From: Halomonas sp. BDJS001
Lineage (GTDB): Bacteria > Pseudomonadota > Gammaproteobacteria > Pseudomonadales > Halomonadaceae
Direction of reading: 5' to 3'
Length of the DNA stretch: 64,000 bases
Assembly: GCF_026104355.1 (NCBI RefSeq)
Contig: NZ_CP110535.1
Coordinates: forward strand, 4,836,001-4,900,000
The notes under the pieces are model-generated. The model was given only the letters and a program-made list of their open reading frames with translations. It was not told the DNA's origin and did no database searches. Below, piece after piece: positions 53,325 through 62,421 of the stretch. Made by a program: the position numbers and the translations under genes. Position 1 is the first letter of the stretch. Each line of letters starts with the position of its first letter.

Positions 53325-53356
53325 CTACCGCGCCTCTATCGGTTTCGTTGAAAACG

Positions 53357-53614
53357 TTAGTCGTCGATATGAGTAGGCGCCATCGCTGGGCGCGGACGAA
53401 CAGCGGCTTCAACGGGCTCGTCGAGCACAGTGTGATCGACCAGGCCTGCGGCAATTTCACGCAGCGCCATCACCGTGGGTTTATCGTTTTCCCAGGGTAG
53501 CAGCGCATCACGAGAACCGCGTGCCAGCTGGCGAGCCCGCTGGGTGGAAATCATTACCAGCTTGAAACGGTTTTCAACATTTTCAAGACAATCTTCAACG
53601 GTTACGCGAGCCAT
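53357..53614 (-). CDS. rpoZ: RNA polymerase omega subunit RpoZ
   Basis: An 85-residue subunit that helps fold beta-prime and completes one ppGpp site on RNA polymerase. It starts MARVTVEDCLENVENRFKLV, continues ISTQRARQLARGSRDALLPW and TVMALREIAAGLVDHTVLDE. The ATG at 53614 gives the canonical start; the longer open frame is not used. Directly upstream of spoT. Confidence 0.96.
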   Translation of the reverse strand: MARVTVEDCLENVENRFKLVMISTQRARQLARGSRDALLPWENDKPTVMALREIAAGLVDHTVLDEPVEAAVRPRPAMAPTHIDD

Positions 53615-53733
53615 GGGAGCCTTCCTGTTATGACGGAACCGGGCCGACGCCGTTAAGAAGTTGAAAACGGCATCGACCCAGCGGAAAAAACGCATTTAAA
53701 GCCGTATTTAAAAACACGGTAGAACCGAATAGA

Positions 53734-54366
53734 TTACTCGACCGTAGGCGCCTGTGACAAGAGTGCAGCCAACAGCGGCGCGTGGCGCTCGCTCATTACC
53801 GGAAGGCTTAAGCGACGGCTGATCACCAGCGACTGTAACTCCTGCAGCGCCGTGGTGAAGTCATCGTTAACAACGAGGTAATCATATTCATGGTAATGAG
53901 ACATTTCACTCACCGCATCGCGCATACGCCGGGCAATCACCGCATGCTCGTCGGTGCCGCGGCTAGCAAGGCGCCGCTCAAGCTCGTTGCGGGAAGGCGG
54001 CAGAATAAAAATCGATACCGCATCAGGCATTTGTGCGCGTACCTGCTGGGCGCCCTGCCAATCGATTTCGAGGATGACGTCCTGCCCCGCAGCCAGCAAT
54101 ACCTCTACCGCCTGGCGCGAGGTGCCGTAGTAATTATCAAATACTTTGGCATACTCAAAGAATTCACCCCGCGTGATCATCGCTTCAAACTCGGCCACAT
54201 TGGTGAAATGGTAATTCACGCCATCCACCTCACCCTCACGCTTGGCACGCGTGGTATGCGACACCGATACTTGAATCCCATCCAGGCTTTCGATTAGCTC
54301 GCGCACCAAGCTAGTCTTGCCAGCACCCGACGGGGCAGAAACGATAAACAGCGTACCTTGGGACAT
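53734..54366 (-). CDS. gmk: Guanylate kinase
   Basis: A 210-residue P-loop kinase converting GMP to GDP. Walker A SAPSGAGKTSLVRELIES (~10-27), the GMP-binding SVSHTTRAKREGEVDGVNYHF (~36-56) and FFEYAKVFDNYYGTS (~73-87), with LEIDWQGAQQVRAQMPDAVSIFILPPS after them. Heads the gmk-rpoZ-spoT-ridA group that links GTP supply with the stringent response. Confidence 0.96.
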   Translation of the reverse strand: MSQGTLFIVSAPSGAGKTSLVRELIESLDGIQVSVSHTTRAKREGEVDGVNYHFTNVAEFEAMITRGEFFEYAKVFDNYYGTSRQAVEVLLAAGQDVILEIDWQGAQQVRAQMPDAVSIFILPPSRNELERRLASRGTDEHAVIARRMRDAVSEMSHYHEYDYLVVNDDFTTALQELQSLVISRRLSLPVMSERHAPLLAALLSQAPTVE

Positions 54367-54517
54367 GAAGTACTTTCCCTTCAGTTAGCGAAAAATAAGT
54401 GGCGGAATACGAAGTAAAAGCAAGTTGAGCGACTGCAGCAGAGCAGTAAAGCTGCGCAGTATCGCACACCCAGCGCGACGACTGTAGCGTTTGGCGATGA
54501 CATACAGGGAGGTAGGC

Positions 54518-55213
54518 ATGCGCAGTACGCTATTTATTTTAGCCTTGATTGGATTGGGCGTAGCCCTGCAAAAAGGCATCATTGAGATTCCCCGCCACTG
54601 GGCGCCCTGGGCACCTCTGCATATTGATGACCCTATCACTCCAGTGACTAAACTTAAGCTAAGCCGCCTAGCGGATGACCGTGAGGGCTGTTTAGCGGCA
54701 TTAGATACCGTTCCTGATGGCGAACTTAGCTACATGCCGTTAGCAGATTACTCCCCTACGGCAAGCTGCCCGCTTACCAATGTCGTGCGCCTGCAAGCCA
54801 GCGGCGTTTCTTTTAACCAGAGTTTTGTGGCGACCTGCCCCTTGGCGCTGGCCTGGGTCATGTATGAACGCCATGCGTTACAGCCTGCAGCGGAAGAGAT
54901 TATGAGTAGCCGGGTAAATCAGGTTAACCACGTGGGTAGTTTTGCCTGCCGTAATGTTTACGGGCGTGAGACCGGCCGACGCAGCGAACACGCCACCGCC
55001 GAAGCGCTGGATGTAACGGGGTTTCAATTTGAGAATGGGCAGCGCATTACACTGATCAACCATTGGAATGATGAGGGCGAGGTGGGTGAGTTCTTAAGGG
55101 CCGCCCGTGACGGGGCCTGCGATACCTTTGGCAATGTGTTAGGGCCTGACTACAACGCCGCGCATGCCGACCACTTTCATATGGGCATGCGCGGATTTAG
55201 GCTGTGTCGCTAA
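54518..55213 (+). CDS. Extensin-like family protein (putative D,D-peptidase/LAS-type)
   Basis: A 231-residue exported or membrane-anchored protein (hydrophobic segment ~3-18). The C-terminal extensin-like domain holds the zinc site of LAS-type peptidases: RSEHATAEALDVTGF (~158-172, His and Asp) and ADHFHMGMRGFRLC (~217-230, HxH). The family probably cuts or modifies peptidoglycan peptides. AGGGAGGT lies before the ATG at 54518. Cysteines at CPLTN, TCPLA, ACRN, ACDTF and the end could form disulfides, consistent with a periplasmic place. Confidence 0.82.
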   Translation: MRSTLFILALIGLGVALQKGIIEIPRHWAPWAPLHIDDPITPVTKLKLSRLADDREGCLAALDTVPDGELSYMPLADYSPTASCPLTNVVRLQASGVSFNQSFVATCPLALAWVMYERHALQPAAEEIMSSRVNQVNHVGSFACRNVYGRETGRRSEHATAEALDVTGFQFENGQRITLINHWNDEGEVGEFLRAARDGACDTFGNVLGPDYNAAHADHFHMGMRGFRLCR

Positions 55214-55228
55214 TGGATCAACGCCTAC

Positions 55229-55486
55229 TTATTCCAGGTTGATGTCATCTGCATCCGTGGCGGCCCCCGTTGCAGCACCAACGCCACCGCCGATAACGGC
55301 GCCTTGAACGACGCTACCACCGGTCGCGGCGGCGGCACCCGCGCCAACGGCTGCACCAATACCGGCACCGCTAGAGGCACGCTCTCCGGTAGAGGTGCCG
55401 CAACCGGCCAAGCCAATGGTTAACGCCATTACCGCGCCGAGTGTCGCTATACGTGTCGAATTCAATACCTGAATCTGCATGGTCAT
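55229..55486 (-). CDS. Glycine-zipper lipoprotein (YMGG-like)
   Basis: An 85-residue lipoprotein. The lipobox LAGC is at ~26-29, so the mature protein starts with a lipidated Cys. A glycine-zipper follows (SGAGIGAAVGAGAAAATGGS and GAVIGGGVGAATGAATDA, ~39-78), able to form a membrane-inserting helical hairpin. Similar small lipoproteins sit in the outer membrane; function unknown. Confidence 0.8.
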   Translation of the reverse strand: MTMQIQVLNSTRIATLGAVMALTIGLAGCGTSTGERASSGAGIGAAVGAGAAAATGGSVVQGAVIGGGVGAATGAATDADDINLE

Positions 55487-55582
55487 CTCCTTATGGGTTA
55501 CTGCTCTTACACATTAGAGAGAATTCGACTTTTTAGCCATGTTAATTATCACTGTTCGATAACCATGCAGCGTCAGGCAACA

Positions 55583-56812
55583 TCAGGCACGCTGGGTCAC
55601 GGCGCCATAGGTACGCTTTTCCAGCCAGCGCCCAGCGGCAAAAATCACCAAGCCGCAGAGCGCCAAACCAGCGCCCACTAGCCCCGTACTCGACCAACTA
55701 AAGCCAGCGCTGATCGCAAGCCCGGCAAGCCACGCCCCTAGTGCATTGGCGCCGTTAAAGGCTGCATGGTTAAGGGAGGCCGCCATGGTTTGGGCATCTT
55801 CCGCCACATCCATTAAGCGGGTTTGTAGTGAAGGCGCTAACGCCATACTGGTACCCACCAGGCCGACGAACAGCAACCCCGTCCAGACATTATTGGCGGC
55901 AAAGTAAAATAGCCCCTGAACCACCCCACACCAGAGCAGGATGGTCGGAATTGCGCGCATCAGGTTTTTATCCGCCATACGCCCGCCGATTAAATTCCCG
56001 GCAATCGAGCCCAGGCCAAAGATCACCAATACCAATGGCCCCAGGGCTTCGCTCATACCAGCTTGCTGGGTTAATGTCGGCATCACATAGCTAAAAATAG
56101 CGAACATACCGCCGCAGCCGATGCAGGCGAGCGCCAGCGTGACCAAGACACGCTGCTTAAGCAACGCTGTTAGCTCACGTGCTGGGCTTGCAAAGGCATC
56201 AACAGGCTGCAGCGGTACATATAGGCGAATCAACAGGGCGGTAAGCAACGCAATGCCTCCAACGCCTGCAAAGGCGATCTGCCAGCCAAACAGATTGCCC
56301 ATCCAGGTACCCAGCGGTGCACCGATCAAAATCGCTACGGTTAAGCCCAGCATGACGCGGGAAATAGCCCTCGCCCGTTGGTCAATCGGCACCGCCCCCG
56401 CCGCCACTAGCGCCGCGATGCCAAAATAGGCGCCGTGGGGCAGGCCAGCCAGAAAACGCAGACCAACAAATGACCAGAACCCCGGCGCCATGGCACTGGC
56501 AATATTGCCCGCTGCAAACACCAGCATCAGGATAATTAATAGCAGCCGCCTTGGCACTCGCGCGGCCAGCGCTGAAATCAGCGGCGCGCCGACCACCACG
56601 CCCAGGGCGTAGCTGCTTATTGCGTATCCCACTTGCGGCACGGTGACGGCTAAATCACCCGCCACGCGGTTCATCAGGCCCATAATGACGAACTCGCTGG
56701 TGCCAATCCCAAAGCCGCCCAGCGCCAACACAAATTCGGCCAGGCGCGGATTACGCGCCAGCCCTTGAGACGACGCCTGATCTTGAGATAACGATGTTGT
56801 CGAATCCTGCAT
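55583..56812 (-). CDS. MFS transporter, sugar/drug efflux (AraJ/YdhP-like)
   Basis: A 409-residue major facilitator with 12 helices. The opening LGGFGIGTSEFVIMGLMNRVAGDL (~33-56) and the motif YALGVVVGAPLISALAARVPRRLLL (~68-92) are typical of the DHA1 arabinose/purine efflux branch (AraJ, PbuE, YdhP). GPLVLVIFGLGSIAGNLIGGRMAD marks the second half. Export of sugars or drugs is inferred from the family. Monocistronic. Confidence 0.88.
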   Translation of the reverse strand: MQDSTTSLSQDQASSQGLARNPRLAEFVLALGGFGIGTSEFVIMGLMNRVAGDLAVTVPQVGYAISSYALGVVVGAPLISALAARVPRRLLLIILMLVFAAGNIASAMAPGFWSFVGLRFLAGLPHGAYFGIAALVAAGAVPIDQRARAISRVMLGLTVAILIGAPLGTWMGNLFGWQIAFAGVGGIALLTALLIRLYVPLQPVDAFASPARELTALLKQRVLVTLALACIGCGGMFAIFSYVMPTLTQQAGMSEALGPLVLVIFGLGSIAGNLIGGRMADKNLMRAIPTILLWCGVVQGLFYFAANNVWTGLLFVGLVGTSMALAPSLQTRLMDVAEDAQTMAASLNHAAFNGANALGAWLAGLAISAGFSWSSTGLVGAGLALCGLVIFAAGRWLEKRTYGAVTQRA

Positions 56813-57009
56813 GCTTATCTCCTTGGGATACCGCCCTGTCAGTATCTCGATTAGCGCTAAATGATCGCAGGATTAGACGAAAGTAGAAACACGCTGCGTT
56901 TAAAAAGTTAGCGGGCGAAGAAGATAATCGAGTAAATAGCAGCCAAGGTTTCACCCTTACCTGCTCGCTTTGCTAGTGTGAAGCTTTTACTTAGACGCGT
57001 GAGGCAATA

Positions 57010-57621
57010 ATGACGCCCAAAACCATCGAGCAGGCCATGCAAACCCTCGCCGAGTGCGACTCGGATATTGCCCGCGCCTATCCATTGGTGGGCGCACCTG
57101 CCCCACGCCAACGTGACCAGGGCTTTGCGACGTTCTTCTCCACCATCGTTAGCCAACAGCTATCTACCGAAGCGGCTCGAGCGATTATGGGTCGTGTCAA
57201 TACACTGCTGCCCGAGCTGCATGCCAAGGCAGTGATGGAGGTAGAGGGCCAAGCGCTGCGCGATGCGGGGCTCTCCTGGCGCAAGATCGAGTACGCCAAG
57301 GGCCTGGCAGAAGCGGAGCTGGCAGGCACCTTTAGCGCCAATGGGCTTGAACAACTAAGCGACGACGAGGCGATTGCCGCGATTACCCAGCTACGTGGGT
57401 TTGGCCGCTGGAGTGCGGAGATCTACCTCATGTTCTCGCTACAACGCCCGGACATTTTCCCCGCTGATGACCTTGCTCTGCGAGTGGCGCTCGGCCGCTT
57501 AAAAGGCATGGAGGACAAACCCACGCCTAAGCAAGCCCGCCAGTTGGTGGCGCACTGGTCGCCCTGGCGCAGCGTGGGTTCGCTGTTTCTGTGGCACTAC
57601 TATCGCGGCGAGCCGTTATAG
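57010..57621 (+). CDS. DNA-3-methyladenine glycosylase II-like (HhH-GPD family)
   Basis: A 203-residue base-excision glycosylase. The helix-hairpin-helix LRGFGRWSAEIYLMFSL (~128-144) is followed by RPDIFPADDLALRVALGRLKG, with the catalytic Asp in PADD (~150-153), as in AlkA/MAG relatives. FFSTIVSQQLSTEAA (~44-58) is the conserved N-terminal helix pair. It lacks the N-terminal domain of E. coli AlkA, like many short bacterial versions. Removes alkylated purines. Confidence 0.88.
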   Translation: MTPKTIEQAMQTLAECDSDIARAYPLVGAPAPRQRDQGFATFFSTIVSQQLSTEAARAIMGRVNTLLPELHAKAVMEVEGQALRDAGLSWRKIEYAKGLAEAELAGTFSANGLEQLSDDEAIAAITQLRGFGRWSAEIYLMFSLQRPDIFPADDLALRVALGRLKGMEDKPTPKQARQLVAHWSPWRSVGSLFLWHYYRGEPL

Positions 57622-57640
57622 CGGTCTTATTTAAACAGCA

Positions 57641-58516
57641 CTAGGCGTCTAGACCACCAAACTTACCGTTCTGGTAGTCCTCGACCGCTTGCACGATCTC
57701 TTCCCGGGTGTTCATCACAAAGGGGCCGTGGGAGTAGACGGGTTCGTCGATCATATCACCATGGCCAAACAGCAGACGTGCATCGCTGCTGGCTTCAATA
57801 TCGAGGCTATCGCCGTCGCGATCTACTTCAATAAGATGGTGCGGCTTAACTGACTCGCCGCCTACTGAGACATCGCCGTCCACTACGTAAAGAAACACCT
57901 GCCGTCCCGGCGCCACAGGTAGTTGCGCGCGACTACCGGCAGGCAGCCGCAACGTCGACATAAATATCCCCGTTAGCGTTTCGATAGGGCCTGTGTCGCC
58001 CTGCCACTCCCCGGCGATCAGATTCAGTTCCCCGCCCCCCGGCAGTGCAATGGAAGGAATCGACTCCTGCTGCAGGCCCACGTAGCGCGGCTCACTCATT
58101 TTCAAGCGCGCAGGCAGGTTGACCCATAGCTGTAAAATTTCCAGCGGGCCACCATCGCGCAGAAACTCCGGTGGCGAAATTTCCGCATGCACAATACCGC
58201 TGCCCGCGGTCATCCACTGCACGCCGCCCGCATTGATCACGCTTTGATGCCTGGCGCTGTCCGCATGGGCAAGCGAGCCCTCGAGAATAAAGGTCACCGT
58301 TTCAAAGCCCCGGTGGGGGTGCGGGCCAAAGGGCAGCCCATGGTTATTAGCCGGGTACGTCTGCGGGCCGTGGTGGTTGAGAAACAGAAACGGATCAAGC
58401 TGATCCAGCCCTGGCCCCGGCAGCGGCCGACGAGTGGTTAAATCGCCAATATCATCGCGCTTGGCCGGGTGCTGGGCGATGACACGGCGCACGGCTTGGT
58501 TAGTGTTTGCTGGCAT
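57641..58516 (-). CDS. Pirin family protein
   Basis: A 291-residue bicupin. The N-terminal cupin has the metal-binding set PHPHRGFETVTFILEGSLAHAD (~66-87) and MTAGSGIVHAEISP (~103-116); the C-terminal cupin is degenerate. LDQLDPFLFLNHHGPQTYP (~37-55) is typical of bacterial pirins, some of which act as quercetinases or bind regulators. Its role here is unknown. GGAG-like sequence (AGGAGT) precedes the ATG at 58516. Confidence 0.88.
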   Translation of the reverse strand: MPANTNQAVRRVIAQHPAKRDDIGDLTTRRPLPGPGLDQLDPFLFLNHHGPQTYPANNHGLPFGPHPHRGFETVTFILEGSLAHADSARHQSVINAGGVQWMTAGSGIVHAEISPPEFLRDGGPLEILQLWVNLPARLKMSEPRYVGLQQESIPSIALPGGGELNLIAGEWQGDTGPIETLTGIFMSTLRLPAGSRAQLPVAPGRQVFLYVVDGDVSVGGESVKPHHLIEVDRDGDSLDIEASSDARLLFGHGDMIDEPVYSHGPFVMNTREEIVQAVEDYQNGKFGGLDA

Positions 58517-58749
58517 AACTTACTCCTTATCAATATCGCCCAGCGTAAAACCTCAGCCCGATGATGAGGAGCGAATAATTTGCCTCGCTTCGTTGCAGGA
58601 AATTGATGGGTAATTGCTTTGCCAACATACATCTACTTACTAATACGTAACCGCCTCACCCGTTGAAATTCGCACCCTCTGGGCCCACCGCAACGATAAG
58701 CAGGTTCACACACGACGTGTCCTGCTTGCCTTAGCTCACTCATCGGCTT

Positions 58750-59427
58750 CTATGTAAGAGATCTACCTAGTTCCGCCACCAGTGCCTTTATATTCCTCTC
58801 AGCTTGAGCCAGCGACTTCTGCAGGCGTTCATCACCAAATTCGTCATACTCCACTGCAATACCGTGCACTTTATCTATGCCTAGGTAGCCGAACACAGTA
58901 CGAATATGCGGTTCGACGTGGTTAGCATGGGCCATGCGTTCGCCTGGTTCGTAGCCGTAGTCACCCCGGGAACCCAGCACTACCATCTGTTTGTGCATGT
59001 CGGTCAGCATAGGCCAGTAGGGCAGCCCCTGGCGCGAGCGGTCGAAACCGAAGGTGCGCCCGACCCGCACGATATTATCGATATAAGCCTTGAATCCGGC
59101 GGGAACGCCGAAGTTATACATTGGCACACCGGCGACAATCACATCGGCTTCCAGCAGCTCATCGACCAGAGTATCGCTCTCAGACAGGGCATCGAGCATC
59201 CAGGGCTCGCGTGCCTCCGGCTTGGTGAATGCAGCATGAATCCAGTCGCCGCTAACGGGCCGCGGCGGGTGCTGACCTAGGTCGCGATAGAGGATGCGGT
59301 CACCAGGGCGCGCCTGCTGCCATTGTTCGACGAAATGGGCACTGAGGCGCCGGGAGTGGGAACCGTGAGAATCGACACCAGAACGGCCGGGGCGCGCGCT
59401 GGCATCTAAGTGAAGTAGATTAGCCAT
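58750..59427 (-). CDS. FMN-dependent NADH-azoreductase-like flavodoxin-fold protein
   Basis: A 225-residue NAD(P)H dehydrogenase of the AzoR/NQO2-like flavodoxin fold. LLHLDASARPGRSGVDSHGS with SRRLSAHFVEQW (~4-37) binds FMN phosphate, VAGVPMYNFGVPAGFKAYID (~97-116) and MVVLGSRGDYGYEPGE (~149-164) line the flavin and active site. Likely two-electron reduction of quinones or azo compounds, protecting against quinone stress. Divergent from a LysR gene at 59572 that probably controls it. Confidence 0.88.
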   Translation of the reverse strand: MANLLHLDASARPGRSGVDSHGSHSRRLSAHFVEQWQQARPGDRILYRDLGQHPPRPVSGDWIHAAFTKPEAREPWMLDALSESDTLVDELLEADVIVAGVPMYNFGVPAGFKAYIDNIVRVGRTFGFDRSRQGLPYWPMLTDMHKQMVVLGSRGDYGYEPGERMAHANHVEPHIRTVFGYLGIDKVHGIAVEYDEFGDERLQKSLAQAERNIKALVAELGRSLT

Positions 59428-59524
59428 GAAGGAGTCTCCTGTCAGTTAAATTCATCTATGGTGTTGCGTGGATAACAGGATCCTCCACATGACAGCGGTT
59501 CGACAAACGATCTATTCTTGAAAG

Positions 59525-59547
59525 ATAGACAAGCTGAATTTGTCTAT
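59525..59547. promoter_or_regulatory. Inverted repeat operator between azoreductase and LysR genes
   Basis: ATAGACAA (59525-59532) and TTGTCTAT (59540-59547) form a perfect 8-bp inverted repeat around seven bases, with a partial extra copy (CTATTCTT...AAGATAG) just upstream. It fits a LysR-type recognition site in a divergent promoter, 25 bp before the regulator start. Confidence 0.55.
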
Positions 59548-59571
59548 AAAACATTTACACAAAGGGCCCAT

Positions 59572-60495
59572 ATGCATCGACGCCGACTGCCACTCTCCCA
59601 ACTGCGCGCCTTCGAGGCGGCGGCGCGTCATCGTAGCTTCAAGCAGGCTGCCGAAGAGCTGGCCGTTACACCGGCGGCCATCAGCCATCAGGTGCGCGAA
59701 CTGGAAGCGCTGCTGGGCGTAGCCTTGTTCGAGCGCCGCATACGCAGGGTGGTGCCAACGCCAGCGGCGGAGCACTTGTTCCCGGTGTTACAACGTGGCT
59801 TCGATACCTTCAGCGACGCCCTGGAGGCACTGCGTGAGCAGGGTAATGGCGGCAGTGTCACGCTCTCCTGCACTCCGGCTTTCGCCAGCCAGTGGCTGTT
59901 GCCTCGGCTGACCGACTTCCATGCCCAGAACCCCGAGATCGACTTGCGCATTCACGCTAGCGAAGCCCCCCTGGATCTTTCACGTGGTGCTGCGCTGGCG
60001 ATTCGCTACGGCATGGGCCCTTACCCGGAGCATGAGGTGGACGTATTGGCCGAAGACACTTTTGCCCTGGTAGCTAGCCCGCAGTTGAATCTAAGCGGAT
60101 ACGAAGATTTGAAAACGGTTCGCCATATCGTTTTCGACTGGTACTGCGCTACGCTGGGTCTACCGTCGTGGCAGCACTGGTGCCAGGCCGCGGGCGGCAC
60201 TATTACCGACCTAGGGCCCAGCCTGATCTTTTCCGACGAGAGCCATGCCATCCAGGCCGCTATCGCTGGCCAGGGTGTGGCATTACTTAGCCTGACCCTG
60301 GTAAAGGCGGAACTCGAGCGCAGCGTACTGGAGGTGCCTTTCGGGCCAAACCTGCCCGGGCTGCGCTATCAGTTGGTTCGGCATGCACGTTTCGGCGACC
60401 ACGCTGCCCTTGAGTCAGTGGCCAAATGGCTGCGAGGGATCTTTGCCGCAGCATCGACTAAAAAGGTATTACCACACATTCCTGTGCGCCCCTGA
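59572..60495 (+). CDS. LysR-family transcriptional regulator, GcvA-like
   Basis: A 307-residue regulator. Winged helix: LPLSQLRAFEAAARHRSFKQAAEEL then AVTPAAISHQVRELEALLG (within ~5-50), the GcvA/AmpR-branch pattern. Effector domain from ~90: VTLSCTPAFASQWLLPRLTDFHAQ and DLRIHASEAPLDLSRG. The ATG at 59572 is preceded by AAAGGG; an upstream TTG frame is less likely. It diverges from the azoreductase gene and the shared region has an 8-bp inverted repeat, so it probably controls that gene and itself. Confidence 0.9.
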   Translation: MHRRRLPLSQLRAFEAAARHRSFKQAAEELAVTPAAISHQVRELEALLGVALFERRIRRVVPTPAAEHLFPVLQRGFDTFSDALEALREQGNGGSVTLSCTPAFASQWLLPRLTDFHAQNPEIDLRIHASEAPLDLSRGAALAIRYGMGPYPEHEVDVLAEDTFALVASPQLNLSGYEDLKTVRHIVFDWYCATLGLPSWQHWCQAAGGTITDLGPSLIFSDESHAIQAAIAGQGVALLSLTLVKAELERSVLEVPFGPNLPGLRYQLVRHARFGDHAALESVAKWLRGIFAAASTKKVLPHIPVRP

Positions 60496-60696
60496 AAGCC
60501 CAGCATGCCAAGCAGAAGCGTAGAGGTGAGCGCCTGTTAGTGAGCCAGCAGGCCTAATCGCCTGCTCCCAGGTGTTTAGGCCGTTAATAGTAGGGACTAA
60601 AGATATGCTGGTGGCTTTGCGGTTGATGGTGATCGCCCGGCCTGAGTTTGGAAAAAAACGCCGCCATCCTATAGGGCTAAACGCCAAACCATGATT

Positions 60697-61737
60697 TCAA
60701 AACTCGGTCACCACCGTTACACCCGCCCCTTCAAACTTATCCATATTCATCAGCGCATCAATCGACTGTTCAAGCGTAATCCGCTTGCCAATCAGCTTTT
60801 CCGGCGCCAGCTTGCCAGATTGAATCATCGCCAGCATGGCGTCATAACGGTGTGCCTGCATGCCATGGCTGCCGAGTATTTCAAGCTCATTGGCGATCAC
60901 CTTGCTCATGGGAATAGCGGGGGTGCTGTTCTCAGCCAACATCAGCCCAACCTGAATATGCTTGCCCCGTTTACGCAGGTTGCTGATGGAGTTAAAACAG
61001 GTCGTCGGGTGGCCTAGCGCATCCAGGGATACATGAGCGCCTCCCCGGGTGATTTCGGCCACCGCTTCCACCACATTGGCGACCTTGGCGGCATTCACCG
61101 TGGCAACGGCACCTAATTGACGGGCTAGATTAAGCGCATCTTCTGAAATATCGATGGCAACCACGTTAGCGCCGATAGCATTGGCAATCATCACGGCAGA
61201 AAGACCCACACCACCGCAGCCATGAACCGCCACCCACTGCCCGGCCGATGTTTTCCCCTGATCGACCACCGCCCGAAATGAAGTAACGAAGCGACAGCCC
61301 AAGCTGGCGGCCGTTGCAAAATCGAGCGTCTCGGGTAATGCGACTAAATTAACGTCAGCGTAGTGAATACTCACATACTCTGCAAAGGAGCCCCAGTGTG
61401 TAAAACCGGGCTGAAACTGGCTATCGCACACCTGATGATTGCCGGAGTGGCACTCTGGGCAAGTGCCGCACCCACCCACGAACGGCACCGTGACGCGGTC
61501 GCCAATGCGCCATTTCTGTACGTCTTTACCCACGGCTTCGACTACGCCTGCCAGCTCGTGCCCTGGCACATGGGGTAGCTGGATATCGCTATCGTGCCCC
61601 ACCCAGCCATGCCAGTCGCTGCGGCACACTCCATTGGCCATTACCTTCACCACCACGCCATGCGACTCAGGCGTAGGGTCAGGCAGGTGTTGAATCTGGG
61701 GTGGAGCGGAAAATTGCTCAAAAACAACCGCTTTCAT
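60697..61737 (-). CDS. Zinc-dependent alcohol dehydrogenase (MDR family)
   Basis: A 346-residue medium-chain dehydrogenase. Catalytic zinc ligands: Cys in GVCRSDWHGW (~37-46) and HVPGHELAGVVEAVG (~56-70). The structural zinc lobe has four Cys in GCGTCPECHSGNHQVC (~90-105). The NAD site is VHGCGGVGLSAVMIANAIGA (~170-189). Divergent from an Lrp-family gene with a long inverted repeat between them, so it is probably Lrp-controlled. Substrate unknown. Confidence 0.92.
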   Translation of the reverse strand: MKAVVFEQFSAPPQIQHLPDPTPESHGVVVKVMANGVCRSDWHGWVGHDSDIQLPHVPGHELAGVVEAVGKDVQKWRIGDRVTVPFVGGCGTCPECHSGNHQVCDSQFQPGFTHWGSFAEYVSIHYADVNLVALPETLDFATAASLGCRFVTSFRAVVDQGKTSAGQWVAVHGCGGVGLSAVMIANAIGANVVAIDISEDALNLARQLGAVATVNAAKVANVVEAVAEITRGGAHVSLDALGHPTTCFNSISNLRKRGKHIQVGLMLAENSTPAIPMSKVIANELEILGSHGMQAHRYDAMLAMIQSGKLAPEKLIGKRITLEQSIDALMNMDKFEGAGVTVVTEF

Positions 61738-61826
61738 GAGTAACTCCTAGGTGCTTTTAGTTGATTCAATATAACCAACCACGCCTGAAATTACTTTTCT
61801 GATAAATGGACAAATAGACTGATTTT

Positions 61827-61870
61827 GAAGCACTCTTTCCACTAATCACATAAATATGAAAGAGTTCTTC
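61827..61870. promoter_or_regulatory. Long inverted repeat upstream of the lrp-like gene
   Basis: GAAG-C-ACTCTTTC (61827-61839) and GAAAGAGT-T-CTTC (61858-61870) pair over 12 of 13 positions around 18 bases, arms about three helical turns apart. The repeat ends 2 bp before the ATG at 61873 and faces the divergent alcohol dehydrogenase; a probable Lrp/AsnC-type operator. Confidence 0.55.
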
Positions 61871-61872
61871 AA

Positions 61873-62352
61873 ATGAGCCAGCTGGATAAAGTAGACGCCC
61901 AAATAGTCGATAGCCTTCAAGCCGATGGTCGGCTATCCATCGCCAAGCTGGCCGAGCGGCTGGGGATGAGCGAAGCCACCTGTTGGCGACGCCATAAACG
62001 TCTGGAGGAGTTGGGCGTGATCGAAGGCTACCAAGCCACGCTGAACCGGCAAAAGCTTGGCGGTAATGTGCTGGCATTTGTACAGATCACCTGCACCCAG
62101 CACAGCGAAGCGGCCACCGCGGAGTTCGAGCGCATTATCCAGGCCAGCTCCCGGGTACTCAGTTGCCATAACACCACCGGCGAAGCGGACTTCCTGCTAC
62201 AGGTTATCGCCCGCGACCTCGATGATTACAGCCACTTCGTAGAGCAGGTGCTACGCCAACTGCCTGGGGTATCGAGCATCCGTTCCAATATTTCCCTGCG
62301 AGAAATGAAGGCGACAAGCCACTTGCCGGTTAGAGAGTTGCTGGGGCTGTAA
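61873..62352 (+). CDS. Lrp/AsnC-family transcriptional regulator
   Basis: A 159-residue feast/famine regulator. N-terminal helix-turn-helix: LDKVDAQIVDSLQADGRLSI and AKLAERLGMSEATCWRRHKRLEELGVI (within ~4-50). The RAM/AsnC ligand-binding domain follows (~65-150): VLAFVQITCTQHSEAATAEF, CHNTTGEADFLLQVIARDLD and LPGVSSIRSNISLREMK. It probably controls the divergent alcohol dehydrogenase in response to an amino acid or related molecule; the ligand is unknown. Confidence 0.93.
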   Translation: MSQLDKVDAQIVDSLQADGRLSIAKLAERLGMSEATCWRRHKRLEELGVIEGYQATLNRQKLGGNVLAFVQITCTQHSEAATAEFERIIQASSRVLSCHNTTGEADFLLQVIARDLDDYSHFVEQVLRQLPGVSSIRSNISLREMKATSHLPVRELLGL

Positions 62353-62421
62353 GGGAGCGGGTTGGGAAAGGGTGTTAACAAACTGCTCCGCATCCTGTTA
62401 CAGCTACTTTGCTCAACTGTT

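Noticed and set aside
58517..58749. Intergenic region between pirin and azoreductase genes examined for a gene or RNA
   Set aside because: Only short unsupported frames and no clear hairpin or promoter pattern.
60496..60696. Minus-strand open frame of about 70 codons between the LysR and alcohol dehydrogenase genes
   Set aside because: No family match or ribosome site; hints of decayed membrane-protein sequence are too weak to name.
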